DNA of 64,000 bases. Source: Pseudomonadota bacterium. Lineage in GTDB: Bacteria > Pseudomonadota > Alphaproteobacteria > Rhizobiales > Xanthobacteraceae. This document shows positions 16,546 to 25,246 of this stretch, piece by piece. Where the stretch lies: NCBI GenBank assembly GCA_023404675.1, contig JAEYAW010000020.1, forward strand, positions 124,001-188,000. The letters are read 5' to 3'. Each line of letters starts with the position of its first letter. Position 1 is the stretch's first letter. The notes beneath the pieces were generated by a model, which did no database searches, had not been told where the DNA came from, and saw nothing but the letters and a program-made list of their open reading frames with translations. The position numbers and the translations under genes are program-made.

Positions 16546-17169
16546 TCACACGTCGGGACGATATGGCGCGCGACCCGATTCCAACGCGTCGGACAGCAAC
16601 TCGATCCGATCCTGACCCCAGAACACCTCGCCGTCGAGCACATAGGCCGGCGAGCCGAACACGTCGGCGGCCAGCGCATCCTGCCTGTTCTGCTCGTAGA
16701 TCGTGGCGATGTCGTCGCTTTCGGCCCGGCCGACGAGGTCCGCGCCCGGCAGCCCCGCCTGGTCGAGCAAGTCCCGCACGGTCTGCGCATCACCCAGGTT
16801 CCGCTCTCCCTCCCAGACGGCGGCATAGGCCAGACCGAGGAAACCATCGGGATCGAGCCCCGCCTCGATCGCCGCGATCACCGCGCCATCGGCGAGCCGC
16901 GCATTGAAGGGCCAGTGTTTCGGCTTCAGATGAAAATCCAGACCGCGCCGATCCCGCCAGCGCTGCAATTCGACCATCCGGTAACGCTGGCGCACCGGAT
17001 GGCGCTTGGCGAGCGGCAATCCGCCGGTTTCGGAAAACAGCTCCGCCAGCATCACCGGCTTGTGGATGACGCTCAGGTCAAATCGCGCGACCAGTTCCCG
17101 GAACGGACCATGCCCGATGTAGGCCCAGGGCGACTGGAGCGAGAAGAAATAGACGATCTTGCGCGACAT
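16546..17169 (-). CDS. 2-hydroxychromene-2-carboxylate isomerase family / DsbA-like oxidoreductase
   Basis: This 207-aa protein with a thioredoxin-like kappa-GST fold starts SRKIVYFFSLQSPWAYIGHG. The Ser-Pro-Trp at the position of the DsbA CXXC motif is typical of HCCA isomerases, which use glutathione instead of a disulfide. Further family landmarks are LKPKHWPFN (about residues 82-90) and the cis-Pro region VFGSPAYVLDGEVFWGQDR near the C-terminus. In naphthalene-type pathways the enzyme isomerises 2-hydroxychromene-2-carboxylate, but most genomic copies are uncharacterised. The ATG at 17169 was chosen from the alignment-like start; AGGGAG lies about 12 nt upstream. Its neighbour, a small exported protein, gives no functional hint. 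Confidence 0.85.
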   Translation of the reverse strand: MSRKIVYFFSLQSPWAYIGHGPFRELVARFDLSVIHKPVMLAELFSETGGLPLAKRHPVRQRYRMVELQRWRDRRGLDFHLKPKHWPFNARLADGAVIAAIEAGLDPDGFLGLAYAAVWEGERNLGDAQTVRDLLDQAGLPGADLVGRAESDDIATIYEQNRQDALAADVFGSPAYVLDGEVFWGQDRIELLSDALESGRAPYRPDV

Positions 17170-17339
17170 TTTCTGTGTAAACTCCCTGTTGCGAGGCAAA
17201 GATGCGGGAAGAGCCGTGAAAGCTTCACAAGTGGCAGTCTCATTTTCCACTTTCGCGGTGCGGCCATCGCGCGCAGCCGGCAACTCTATTCTGAACTTTT
17301 ATTTGCGATATCAATATCATAGATCATGCGCGCACAATC

Positions 17340-17368
17340 TTGACTTGACTAGGCACCGTCAGTATGGT
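17340..17368 (+). promoter_or_regulatory. Candidate promoter of the F0 ATP synthase operon
   Basis: TTGACT at 17340-17345 and TATGGT at 17363-17368 are separated by exactly 17 nt, about 68 nt upstream of the atpI start. The surrounding 17284-17340 sequence is AT-rich compared with the region average. The -35 and spacing are good; the -10 is moderate. Confidence 0.45.
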
Positions 17369-17436
17369 CCGCGCGGCTTTTAGGGGTGTCGGGGCGTCAT
17401 TTCCATTGAAGCGGCCTCGTTTCGGGTGTCGACGGC

Positions 17437-17844
17437 ATGGCTAGCGGCGCACGCGGCGAAGGCGGAAACGGCGATGGAAACCGCGACGTACCGTGTCCTG
17501 ACGAGGCTGCGCTTTCTGCAAGACTTGATCGCCTGAACGATCGTTTGTCGCAACTCCGCGATAGCCGAAAAGCTCAGGGTGGTCAGGTGGGGCAAGGCGA
17601 CGGCGATGGTGCGGCGCAGGCTTCGGGCATGGCCCGGGGTTTCCGGCTCTCGTCTGAACTGATCGCGGGGGTTGCGGTCGGGACAGCGCTGGGCTGGGGG
17701 TTCGATCATCTTCTGTCGACTTCTCCCTGGGGCCTCATTGTGTTTTTCCTGCTCGGCTTCGTGGCCGGCGTGATCAACCTGATGCGAGCCGCGGGCGTTG
17801 CGCCGGAGCCCGGCTACCGGCGCTCACCGGACAAGCGTGATTGA
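17437..17844 (+). CDS. atpI: ATP synthase accessory protein AtpI
   Basis: This 135-aa membrane protein is the first gene of the F0 operon. A charged N-terminal half (residues 1-65) is followed by two hydrophobic spans at about 72-92 (SSELIAGVAVGTALGWGFDHL) and 97-117 (PWGLIVFFLLGFVAGVINL), then the RAAGVAPEP tail typical of AtpI/AtpQ-type proteins. AtpI assists c-ring assembly and may help Mg2+ supply. The ribosome-binding site upstream of the ATG is weak, consistent with a low-abundance accessory product. It is followed 48 nt later by atpB. Confidence 0.88.
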   Translation: MASGARGEGGNGDGNRDVPCPDEAALSARLDRLNDRLSQLRDSRKAQGGQVGQGDGDGAAQASGMARGFRLSSELIAGVAVGTALGWGFDHLLSTSPWGLIVFFLLGFVAGVINLMRAAGVAPEPGYRRSPDKRD

Positions 17845-17892
17845 ACCAACAGGCGTCGGCCTGACCGACGAACGGGGCGAGAGAGCGGCCGG

Positions 17893-18642
17893 ATGAGCGA
17901 TCCGATTCATCAGTTCAATATCGAGAAGATCTTCACGATCGGCCATATCGGCAATCACGAAATCGCCTTCACCAATTCGTCCGCCTACATGCTGGCGGCG
18001 GTCGCCATCATCACGCTGATCATGATCGGCGGCAGCGCGGCGCGGCAGCTCGTTCCCGGCCGTTTCCAGTCTGTCGCCGAATTGTGTTACGAATTCGTCG
18101 CCGGCACGTTGCGAAGCACTGCCGGCGAACAGGGCATGGTGTTCTTCCCGCTGGTCTTCACGCTGTTCATGTTCATCCTGACGGCGAACCTGATCGGCAT
18201 CATCCCCTACACCTTTACGGTCACCAGCCACCTGATCGTCACGCTGGCCCTGGCGATGATCGTGTTCCTGACCGTTATCGTCTACGGCATCTACAAGAAC
18301 GGCCTCGGCTTCTTCAAACTGTTCGTCCCGCACGGCATTCCGATCTACATCCTGCCGCTGATCATGGTGATCGAGGTCATCTCGTTCCTGTCGCGGCCGA
18401 TCTCGCATTCGGTGCGTCTGTTCGCGAACATGCTCGCGGGTCACATCACGCTCAAGGTGTTCGCCGGCTTCGTGGCTTCCCTCGGCTCGCTCGGTGCGGT
18501 CGGCGTCGTCGGCGCCTTGCTGCCGCTCGGCATGACCACGGCCCTGACCGCCCTTGAGCTGCTGGTCGCGTTCCTGCAGGCCTACGTCTTCACGATCCTG
18601 ACCTGCATCTACCTGAACGACGCGCTTCACCCGGGTCACTGA
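17893..18642 (+). CDS. atpB: F0F1 ATP synthase subunit a
   Basis: This 249-aa integral membrane subunit forms the proton half-channels next to the c-ring. Five or six spans are visible. The essential arginine lies in SHSVRLFANMLAGHI at R175, and the conserved C-terminal LELLVAFLQAYVFTILTCIYLNDA provides the Gln and polar channel residues. The start MSDPIHQFNIEKIF is the usual alphaproteobacterial N-terminus. The gene is second in the operon, between atpI and atpE. Confidence 0.97.
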   Translation: MSDPIHQFNIEKIFTIGHIGNHEIAFTNSSAYMLAAVAIITLIMIGGSAARQLVPGRFQSVAELCYEFVAGTLRSTAGEQGMVFFPLVFTLFMFILTANLIGIIPYTFTVTSHLIVTLALAMIVFLTVIVYGIYKNGLGFFKLFVPHGIPIYILPLIMVIEVISFLSRPISHSVRLFANMLAGHITLKVFAGFVASLGSLGAVGVVGALLPLGMTTALTALELLVAFLQAYVFTILTCIYLNDALHPGH

Positions 18643-18697
18643 GCCCGGACGCGCACCCTTCCACCAACCACCAAGAGACATCCAAGAGGAGTTCACC

Positions 18698-18925
18698 ATG
18701 GATCCAGTTGCAGCGAAGTACATCGGCGCCGGCATTGCCTGTCTCGGCATGGGCGGCGCGGGCATCGGCGTCGGCACCATCTTCAGCCAGTATCTCGCCG
18801 GCGCGCTGCGCAATCCGTCGGCGGCCCAGGGCCAGTTCGCCAACCTGATCTTCGGCTTCGCGGTGACCGAAGCGCTTGGCATCTTCTCGCTGCTGATCGC
18901 CCTGCTTCTGCTGTTCGCGATCTGA
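18698..18925 (+). CDS. atpE: F0F1 ATP synthase subunit c
   Basis: This 75-aa hairpin of two hydrophobic helices forms the proton-translocating rotor ring. The glycine-rich first helix (GMGGAGIGVGTIF), the polar loop LRNPSA at residues 37-42 that contacts F1, and the essential carboxylate E58 in FAVTEALGIFSLL are all present. The start has a strong AAGAGGAG ribosome-binding site, fitting the high copy number of c in the complex. The 62-nt gap to the next gene contains a stable hairpin. Confidence 0.98.
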   Translation: MDPVAAKYIGAGIACLGMGGAGIGVGTIFSQYLAGALRNPSAAQGQFANLIFGFAVTEALGIFSLLIALLLLFAI

Positions 18926-18941
18926 GACCTTCACGATGCTG

Positions 18942-18965
18942 CACGGTCCTTTGCTAAGGACCGTG
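18942..18965 (+). promoter_or_regulatory. Stem-loop between atpE and atpF'
   Basis: A perfect 10-bp stem CACGGTCCTT/AAGGACCGTG with a TGCT loop begins 16 nt after the atpE stop and is not followed by a T-run. Such a structure can protect the 3' end of processed atpE mRNA or cause partial termination, helping to make more c subunit than b. This role is inferred from position. Confidence 0.6.
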
Positions 18966-18987
18966 TCCGGCTGACGAGGAAACGCTC

Positions 18988-19539
18988 GTGGCAGAAAACA
19001 ATCACGGCAGCGCCACCGGCGCTCATACCGCGGCGGATGGCCACAAGGGCGCTTTTCCGCCTTTCGAGGCGAACACCTTTGCATCGCAACTGGTGTCGTT
19101 CGCCATTTTTTTCGTTGCGCTTTACCTGATCGTGTCGCGGATCGCGCTTCCGCGCGTCGGCGGCATCCTTGCGGATCGCGAGAAGGCGATCGAGGGAGCT
19201 CTGGCCGAGGCGCAGAAGATGCGCGATCAGTCGGACGCCGAACTGAAGGCCTATGAGAGCGAACTGGCCGCCGCGCGCGCCAAGGCGCAGGCCATCGGCT
19301 CCGAGGCGCGCGAAAAGCTCGCCGCACAGGCGGAAACCGAGCGCAAGCAGCTCGAGGACTCGCTCGCGGCCAAGCTCGCCGAGGCCGAGAAATCGATTGC
19401 GGCCATGCGCACCACCGCCATGGGCAACGTCCGGGGCATCGCGACCGACACCGCCGGCGCGATCGTTCAGCAGTTGACCGGCCTTACGCCGGACGGCCGC
19501 GCGATCGAGACCGCCGTGGACGCATCCCTGAAAGGCTGA
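18988..19539 (+). CDS. atpF': F0F1 ATP synthase subunit b' (peripheral stalk)
   Basis: This 183-aa b-type subunit starts at a GTG (GTGGCAGAAAAC) with a strong GAGGAAA site. About 30 soluble residues precede one membrane span (about residues 34-54, LVSFAIFFVALYLIVSRIALP). A long alanine/glutamate/lysine-rich coiled coil (about 60-155) follows. The heterodimer of b' with b forms the stator stalk in photosynthetic bacteria and many alphaproteobacteria. Compared with b it has the longer N-terminal extension typical of b'. The stop is 4 nt before the next start. Confidence 0.95.
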   Translation: MAENNHGSATGAHTAADGHKGAFPPFEANTFASQLVSFAIFFVALYLIVSRIALPRVGGILADREKAIEGALAEAQKMRDQSDAELKAYESELAAARAKAQAIGSEAREKLAAQAETERKQLEDSLAAKLAEAEKSIAAMRTTAMGNVRGIATDTAGAIVQQLTGLTPDGRAIETAVDASLKG

Positions 19540-19543
19540 TCCG

Positions 19544-20029
19544 ATGTTGATGGAAGCAGAAACCTGGGTTGCCGTCTCCTTTCTCATCCTGGTCGGCGTC
19601 TTTGTCTGGGCTGGCGTTCCCAAGACGATCATTGGTGCGCTTGATCGTCGCCGTGAGCGGATTCAGTCCGAGCTCGATGAGGCCAAGCGTCTGAAGGACG
19701 AAGCCGCCAAGCTGGTGGCCGAGTATCGCGCCCGGCGTGAAAGCGCCGAACGCGAGGCGCAGGAGATCGTCACGAACGCGAAGGCCGACGCCGAGCGTAT
19801 CGCGGCCGAGACCAAGGCGAAGATGGAAGATTTTGTCGCCCGGCGGACCAAGGCCGCCGAGAGCAAGATCGCCATGGCCGAGGCGCAGGCCGTGGCCGAC
19901 GTTCGGGCCGCCGCTGCGGAAGCAGCGGTCGATGCCGCCGCCGCCGTGATGTCCCAGTCGGTGAAGGGACAGACTGCGGACGCCCTTGTCGAGCGAGGCA
20001 TCGCGGATGTCAAAAGCCGGCTGAACTGA
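19544..20029 (+). CDS. atpF: F0F1 ATP synthase subunit b (peripheral stalk)
   Basis: This 161-aa subunit has an N-terminal membrane span (residues about 7-25, WVAVSFLILVGVFVWAGVP) and a helical coiled-coil body rich in Ala, Glu, Lys and Arg. It pairs with b' to connect the a subunit to the F1 head. It is the last gene of the F0 operon; the F1 genes (atpHAGDC) are not in this window, the usual split arrangement in this order. A strong terminator follows 22 nt after the stop. Confidence 0.96.
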   Translation: MLMEAETWVAVSFLILVGVFVWAGVPKTIIGALDRRRERIQSELDEAKRLKDEAAKLVAEYRARRESAEREAQEIVTNAKADAERIAAETKAKMEDFVARRTKAAESKIAMAEAQAVADVRAAAAEAAVDAAAAVMSQSVKGQTADALVERGIADVKSRLN

Positions 20030-20051
20030 GCGGCGCTATCTTTTCAGAATC

Positions 20052-20086
20052 AAAAAGCCCGCCGCGATCATCGCGGCGGGCTTTTT
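20052..20086 (+). terminator. Rho-independent terminator of the F0 operon
   Basis: A perfect 16-bp stem (AAAAAGCCCGCCGCGA and its complement) with a TCA loop at 20068-20070 ends in five T residues. It lies 22 nt after atpF. The leading A-run makes it potentially bidirectional, serving the minus-strand lipoprotein transcript too. Confidence 0.95.
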
Positions 20087-20233
20087 CGTTGCCGGCTCCG
20101 GTCTCGGAGCCGAAGTAGATTGAAGCATCGGCAGCCCGGAGGACCGGAGCACGATCCGGGGTTTGCCCGCGCCGCTGCCCGCATTTCGCCGCGCGTCATG
20201 CGGGCGACATTCACCCTGCAGGCCGCCGGCGCC

Positions 20234-20905
20234 TCAGCGCTTGCGGGACGTCCGCGCCCTCGGCTCCGGCTTCAGGCCTTCGGGATCGAAGCCGATATAG
20301 AATACATAGGACTCACCGGCATCACCCTGCGGCACCGGGTAAACGACATCTTCCGCGACCAGGCTGAACGGAACGCTGCCGTCGGTTTCGCCGATGTTGA
20401 CCGAGGTGCGGTAGACCTTGGTGAAGATCGTCTTCGGCTCGATGCCTTCCTGCACCACGGCGACGCGGAGCGGAAGCTCGACCGTCGGCGGCGCGCCGGC
20501 AGGCCCCACAATAACGCGTCCCTGAATTCCGATCCGGGCCGTCACCTGCCCGGCGCTCAGCGTACAGTCGCGCGCCGTGCGCGAAATCGTGCCCTGGTAG
20601 CGAAGATCGGCACCACTGGCCGGCTTGCCGGGCAGTCCGACCTGGAACGTCGATGCACCGCCCCGGACAGCCACGCTCGGACAGGTCGGCTCGTCGGGCG
20701 CCGATGGCGGGGCCGGACTGCCAACTTCCTGCGAACGCGATCCGAAAAGCTGGCTGAACCGATCACCGATCGACGGACTGCTGGCCGTGGAGGAGCCACC
20801 CAGGCTTCCACACCCGGCAAGCAGACTTGCAGTTAATGCAAGCAACGTCAGCGTGCGACAGGAGGCCGATACCCGGCCCCGGCCGAAAAGCTGCGAACGA
20901 TCCAT
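20234..20905 (-). CDS. Putative lipoprotein, function unknown
   Basis: This 223-aa protein has a basic N-terminus, a hydrophobic stretch (about residues 19-31) and a lipobox LLAGC with C32, so it is predicted to be a lipoprotein. A Ser/Pro-rich spacer (about 36-75) precedes a compact beta-rich domain with CPSVAVRGGASTFQVGLPG, YQGTISRTARDCTLSAG and repeated VELPLRVAVVQEG-type strands. Two further cysteines (in EPTCPSV and ARDCTLS) could form a disulfide. The C-terminus is basic (EPRARTSRKR). No enzyme motif was recognised. It lies alone between the F0 operon terminator and a GNAT acetyltransferase gene 100 nt upstream. Confidence 0.72.
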   Translation of the reverse strand: MDRSQLFGRGRVSASCRTLTLLALTASLLAGCGSLGGSSTASSPSIGDRFSQLFGSRSQEVGSPAPPSAPDEPTCPSVAVRGGASTFQVGLPGKPASGADLRYQGTISRTARDCTLSAGQVTARIGIQGRVIVGPAGAPPTVELPLRVAVVQEGIEPKTIFTKVYRTSVNIGETDGSVPFSLVAEDVVYPVPQGDAGESYVFYIGFDPEGLKPEPRARTSRKR

Positions 20906-21005
20906 CGTATCCGTGTCCCCCGATGCCCATGCCGAAAGATTGCGCGCCTTATAGCAGCGCAAAGCGGGCGAACCAAAGGCACATCGGAGCGAATCGCGTG
21001 GAGAC

Positions 21006-21593
21006 TCAGCGCGGCAGATCGTCGTGAAGCAGTCCGAACAGCAGATGATCCTGCCAGACGCCGTTGATGCAGAGGTAGCGACGGGCGAGCCCCTCGCGCG
21101 TGAAGCCGCATTTCTCCAGGACGCGCACCGAAGCCGCGTTGGTCGGAATGCAGGCGGCCTCGACGCGGTGCAGCGCCAGCTCGCCGAACAGCGACGGCAG
21201 CAGGGTCCGCAGCGCGGCCGTCATATAGCCCTGCCGCGCGAACGGCTCCCCGACCCAATAGCCGACGGTACCGGCCTGCACGATGCCACGGCGGACATTG
21301 GCGAGCGTGATGCCGCCCACCAAGAGCCCGTCCTGCTCACGGAAGATCAGAAACGGATAGGAGCGGTCGGATATGATGTCTTCCGCATAACGACGGAGCC
21401 GGCGGCGAAATCCGGCCCGCGTCAAATCGTCGGATGGCCAGATCGGCTCCCAGGGTGTCAGATAATTGCGGCTGCGCTCGCGCAGTTGCGCCCACTGGGG
21501 AAAGTCGGCCATTTGCGGCGCCCGCAGAAACAGGCCCTCCCCTCGCGGCGCCAGCGCTGGCGGCGCGCTCGAGGGCAGGCGAAACAGAGCCAT
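21006..21593 (-). CDS. GNAT N-acetyltransferase (RimJ/RimL type)
   Basis: This 195-aa single-domain acetyltransferase resembles ribosomal-protein alanine acetyltransferases. It begins with a substrate-side region (LRAPQMADFPQWAQLRERSR). The acetyl-CoA segments follow: VGYWVGEPFARQGYMTAAL (about residues 117-135, the Q/R-x-x-G-x-A type loop is QGYMTA) and HRVEAACIPTNAASVRVLEK with GFTREGLARRYLCINGVWQD near the C-terminus. The ATG at 21593 is preceded by AAGGAGT at good spacing. RimJ acetylates the N-terminus of S5, but many paralogues have other targets. It lies 60 nt downstream of the M16 peptidase gene on the same strand and may share its transcript. Confidence 0.88.
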   Translation of the reverse strand: MALFRLPSSAPPALAPRGEGLFLRAPQMADFPQWAQLRERSRNYLTPWEPIWPSDDLTRAGFRRRLRRYAEDIISDRSYPFLIFREQDGLLVGGITLANVRRGIVQAGTVGYWVGEPFARQGYMTAALRTLLPSLFGELALHRVEAACIPTNAASVRVLEKCGFTREGLARRYLCINGVWQDHLLFGLLHDDLPR

Positions 21594-21653
21594 GACTGGC
21601 ACTCCTTGAAAACCGCCGGCCATTCAACACCAGCAGACCGCGCGACTCAACTG

Positions 21654-22943
21654 TCAGTGGTAGCGCGCGCGGACCTTCGATCGGGTCAAACCTTCGGCAA
21701 AACCGACCGCCGTGTCCAGTCCCCGGCCATTTCCGAGGGCAACGACTGCCGGCCGGCTCCGGGACAGGAGCGCATGGGCCGCAGCCTGCGTGGACTCGAG
21801 CGTCACCGCCTCGATTCGTTCGATCAGTTCGGACGCAGGTAGCGGACGACCATAGGCGAGAATATGGCGGGCGAGCTGCTCCACGCGCGCACTGCAGCTT
21901 TCCAGCGCCATCAGCAGACCCGCCTTCATCTGCGCCTTGGCCCGCGCGATCTCCGCCTCGGTCAGCGTCTCGGCCGCATCGTTGATGACGTCGACGATGA
22001 CCTCCATCATCTCCGGCGCATCGTTGGGATCGGTCCCGGTGTAGAGACCGAAGAACCCGGTGTCGGCATAGGATGCATGGAAGGAATAGATCGCATAGCA
22101 GAGGCCGCGCTTTTCCCGCACCTCCTGGAACAGACGCGATGACATGCCGCCGCCCAGGATATTGGTGAAGACCTGAAGGCTGAACAGCGCATGGTCGCGC
22201 TGCGGCAGTCCTTCCAGCGCCAGCGTCAGATGCGCCTGCTCCAGATCGCGGGCGATGATCTTCGAGCCGCCCTTGCCGAACATCGCGGGCGTCGGCTTGG
22301 GGGCCTGCGCCGCCTCGAACGAAGCGAATCGCTTTGACGCCTCGTCCACGACGCGCTCGTGCTCGACCGCTCCGGCCGCGGCGACCACCATGTCGGGGCC
22401 GCGATAATGCGTCGACAGATAGTTCTGCAGCATCTGGCGATCGAATCCGCTCAGGGTCTGCTCGGTGCCGAGCAGCGAGCGGCCGATCGGCTGATCGGGA
22501 AACGCAAGTTCGTTCAGATGCTCGAACACCACGTCGTCCGGCGTATCCTGCGACGCACCGATCTCCTGCGCGATGACGCTCTTTTCGCGTTCGAGTTCGT
22601 CGGCATCGAAGGCCGGATTGGCGAGGATGTCCGACAGCACATCGAGCGCCAGCGGCACGTCGGCCTTCAACACGCGCGCGAAATAGGCGGTCGACTCGGT
22701 GCTGGTCGCGGCATTGAGATCGCCGCCCACCGCCTCGATGGTCTCCACGATCTCGCGCGCGGAGCGGTTCGTCGTTCCCTTGAACGCCATGTGTTCGAGC
22801 AGATGCGAAATGCCGTGCTCGTCCTCGCGCTCGTCGCGGCCGCCGACGCCGGCCCATACCCCGAGCGCCGCGGTTTCCAGATGCGCCATGGTGTCGGTGA
22901 TGACCGTGAGCCCCGACGGCAGCTTGGTGATCTTCACGCTCAT
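21654..22943 (-). CDS. M16-family zinc peptidase (mitochondrial processing peptidase-like)
   Basis: This 429-aa protein has the inverted zinc motif HLLEH (H47, E50, H51) in GISHLLEHMAFKG and the distal zinc-ligand region LNAATSTESTAYFARVL about 75 residues on. The second, non-catalytic domain contains the glycine-rich NILGGGMSSRLFQEVREKRGLCY loop. It is the bacterial relative of the mitochondrial beta-MPP subunit, common in alphaproteobacteria next to thrC. There is no signal peptide, so it acts in the cytoplasm. Its start overlaps the thrC stop by 4 nt (ATGA), pointing to translational coupling. The native substrates are not established; peptide degradation is the usual suggestion. Confidence 0.93.
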   Translation of the reverse strand: MSVKITKLPSGLTVITDTMAHLETAALGVWAGVGGRDEREDEHGISHLLEHMAFKGTTNRSAREIVETIEAVGGDLNAATSTESTAYFARVLKADVPLALDVLSDILANPAFDADELEREKSVIAQEIGASQDTPDDVVFEHLNELAFPDQPIGRSLLGTEQTLSGFDRQMLQNYLSTHYRGPDMVVAAAGAVEHERVVDEASKRFASFEAAQAPKPTPAMFGKGGSKIIARDLEQAHLTLALEGLPQRDHALFSLQVFTNILGGGMSSRLFQEVREKRGLCYAIYSFHASYADTGFFGLYTGTDPNDAPEMMEVIVDVINDAAETLTEAEIARAKAQMKAGLLMALESCSARVEQLARHILAYGRPLPASELIERIEAVTLESTQAAAHALLSRSRPAVVALGNGRGLDTAVGFAEGLTRSKVRARYH

Positions 22944-24358
22944 TCGGCGGCTCCCTGACGCGCCACGCGGCTGGCCGCGCGCACGATGCGTTCAATCTCG
23001 TTGCGGTCGTTGGTCACGACACTCATCGTCTCCGGCTTCTCCATGAGGCCATCGAGCCACGCGGGCAGTTGCGGACGCATCCCGCAGGCTTCCTCCACGG
23101 CATCCGGAAACTTCGCCGCGTGCGCGGTCGACAGCACGACGCTCGGCACCGTGTGATCGACGATGTCTCGGTCCGCGACCGCCAGCGCCACCGCCGTGTG
23201 CGGATCGACCAGTTCGCCCGCCTCGCGCCAGGCCGCGCGAATCGCCGCCTGCATCTCCTCCTCGCCGGCGCTGCCGGCCTCGAAGTCGGCGCGGATCGCC
23301 GCCAGCACCGCATCCGGCAGCACGAAGCGGCCGGACTGATCGAGCGAGGCCATCAGCGCCCGCACATGCGCGGCATCGCGGCCCGTCGCCTCGAACAACA
23401 GGCGCTCGAAATTCGATGACACCTGAATGTCCATCGAGGGCGAGGCGGTGGCATGCACGCCGCGCACCTCGTAGATGCCGGTCTTCAGCGTACGCGCCAG
23501 AATGTCGTTGACGTTGGTCGCGATCCGCAGCCGGCCGATCGGCAGGCCCATCTTCTTCGCCACGTAGCCGGCGAAGATGTCGCCGAAATTGCCGGTGGGC
23601 ACGGTGAAATCGACTGTTCGCTCCGGCGCGCCCAGCGCCACCGCAGACGTGAAATAATAGACCACCTGCGCGACGATGCGCGCCCAGTTGATGGAGTTGA
23701 CGCCCGAGAGCGAAACCTCGTCGCGGAAGGCGTGATGATTGAACATCGCCTTCACCAGCGCCTGGCAATCGTCGAAGGTGCCTTCCACCGCCAGCGCCTG
23801 CACGTTCGCAGCGCCGGTTGTCGTCATCATCCGCCGCTGCACTTCGGAGATACGGCCGTGCGGAAACAGCACCACGAGATCGACATGGTCGCGCCCGGCG
23901 AACGCATCGACGGCCGCGCCGCCGGTGTCGCCCGAGGTGGCGACGACAATGGTGGTGCGCTCGCCGCGCTGGCCCAGCACATGGTCTATCAGCCGCGACA
24001 GCAGCTGCATCGCCACATCCTTGAACGCCAGCGTCGGTCCGTGAAACAGTTCGAGCACGAACTGCGACACGCCGGTCTGCGTCAACGGCACCACGGCCGG
24101 ATGGCGGAAAGTGGCATAGGCCTCATTGGCCATGCGCGACAGGTCGGCGTGCGAAATCTCGTCGCCGACGAACCGGCGCAGAATCTCGACCGCCACTTCC
24201 CAATAGGGACGGCCGAACAGCGCCGCGATCTCCTCCCGCGTCAGGCGCGGCCAGACCTCCGGCACATAAAGGCCGCCGTCGCGCGCCAGCCCGGTGAGCA
24301 TGGCGTCGCAGAAACCGAGGGCGGGGGCCTGCCCGCGTGTCGAGACATAGCGCGTCAC
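22940..24358 (-). CDS. thrC: Threonine synthase
   Basis: This 472-aa PLP enzyme converts O-phosphohomoserine to threonine. The PLP lysine is K113 in HGPTLAFKDVAMQLL. The phosphate-binding loop TSGDTGGAAVDAF (about residues 140-153) and FPHGRISEVQRRMMTTTG follow, and VPTGNFGDIFAGYVAKKMG is conserved. The start was placed at the GTG at 24358, where GGGAGAGG gives good spacing and the product begins TRYVSTRGQAP like relatives; the in-frame ATG at 24409 would add 17 residues without similarity to the family. It is downstream of the SURF1 gene and overlaps the M16 gene by 4 nt. Confidence 0.95.
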   Translation of the reverse strand: MTRYVSTRGQAPALGFCDAMLTGLARDGGLYVPEVWPRLTREEIAALFGRPYWEVAVEILRRFVGDEISHADLSRMANEAYATFRHPAVVPLTQTGVSQFVLELFHGPTLAFKDVAMQLLSRLIDHVLGQRGERTTIVVATSGDTGGAAVDAFAGRDHVDLVVLFPHGRISEVQRRMMTTTGAANVQALAVEGTFDDCQALVKAMFNHHAFRDEVSLSGVNSINWARIVAQVVYYFTSAVALGAPERTVDFTVPTGNFGDIFAGYVAKKMGLPIGRLRIATNVNDILARTLKTGIYEVRGVHATASPSMDIQVSSNFERLLFEATGRDAAHVRALMASLDQSGRFVLPDAVLAAIRADFEAGSAGEEEMQAAIRAAWREAGELVDPHTAVALAVADRDIVDHTVPSVVLSTAHAAKFPDAVEEACGMRPQLPAWLDGLMEKPETMSVVTNDRNEIERIVRAASRVARQGAAE

Positions 24359-24481
24359 AGCCCTCTCCCGGCCCGGATCGTCATGGAAGTCCTTGGATTC
24401 ATGAGACATTGTCCCCGGCGCCACGCCGGAGGCGGGCACCATATCGACAAGCTCGCCGCTTCACAAGAAAGCGGATGCGGA

Positions 24482-25246
24482 TCAGGCAGGCTTGCGCATC
24501 TGGCCGCGCAGCCAGGCCAGGAAGGCGAGCGCCACGACCGCAGCGAGGCCGAACCACGTGATCGCATATTGCATGTGATCGTCCTTGAGCCGCACCTGCA
24601 ACGGCCCCGGCTTCGGCACGCCTCCGGGCGGCACCGGCGATTCGAGATCGACATAGAACGGCGCGAGGCGGCTGCCGTCCGCGCCCCACCCCAGCGCCGC
24701 GCCCATGGCCTGCGGGTCGCGGACGAACCACAGGCGCTTGCCGGAATCGGCCGCGGGCGTCAGTGCGCCAGCCGTCTCGGGAAAGCGCAGGTAGCCGGTC
24801 AACTGAACCACACCCTCCGGCGGCGCAGGGATCTCGGCCGGCTTTCCCTGCTGAATCAGGTCCGGCACGAAGCCGCGATTGACCGCAATGGTCTCGCCGG
24901 TCGGCAGGTGGGCCGGCGCGAATGCCCAGATGCCCGGTCCCGACACGTCCGGCCGGATCGCCGAGCCTGACGCATAAACCCGCGCCTGCGGGGCTTTGGC
25001 GAACGTGGCAGTCAAGACGATGCGACGGAATTCATCGCGCGCTGGACTCAGCGAGGCCCATGTCCTGGGATCAGGCAGCGGGACCGGCGCGGCTGCAAGC
25101 CGCGTATCCAGCACCGCGATCAGCGCGTGTTTTTCGCTCCGGCGCTGCAACTGCCACAGGCCGAGGCCGACGAGAACCGCGACCAGCACCAGCGTGAAAA
25201 GCCCGAGGCCGAGAACGCGGCCCCGCGTCGATGCGCTCGCGGTCAT
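24482..25246 (-). CDS. SURF1 family cytochrome oxidase assembly protein
   Basis: This 254-aa protein has one membrane span near each end (about residues 11-31, LGLFTLVLVAVLVGLGLWQL, and about 228-246, ITWFGLAAVVALAFLAWL), the SURF1 topology. Between them are the family landmarks GLWQLQRRSEK, AVNRGFVP, LTGYLRFPE and the final HMQYAITWFGLA. SURF1 helps insert heme a into subunit I of aa3 oxidase. Its place behind the ctaCDBGE genes fits this role. The gene follows a DUF983 gene with a 4-nt overlap (ATGA). Confidence 0.93.
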   Translation of the reverse strand: MTASASTRGRVLGLGLFTLVLVAVLVGLGLWQLQRRSEKHALIAVLDTRLAAAPVPLPDPRTWASLSPARDEFRRIVLTATFAKAPQARVYASGSAIRPDVSGPGIWAFAPAHLPTGETIAVNRGFVPDLIQQGKPAEIPAPPEGVVQLTGYLRFPETAGALTPAADSGKRLWFVRDPQAMGAALGWGADGSRLAPFYVDLESPVPPGGVPKPGPLQVRLKDDHMQYAITWFGLAAVVALAFLAWLRGQMRKPA

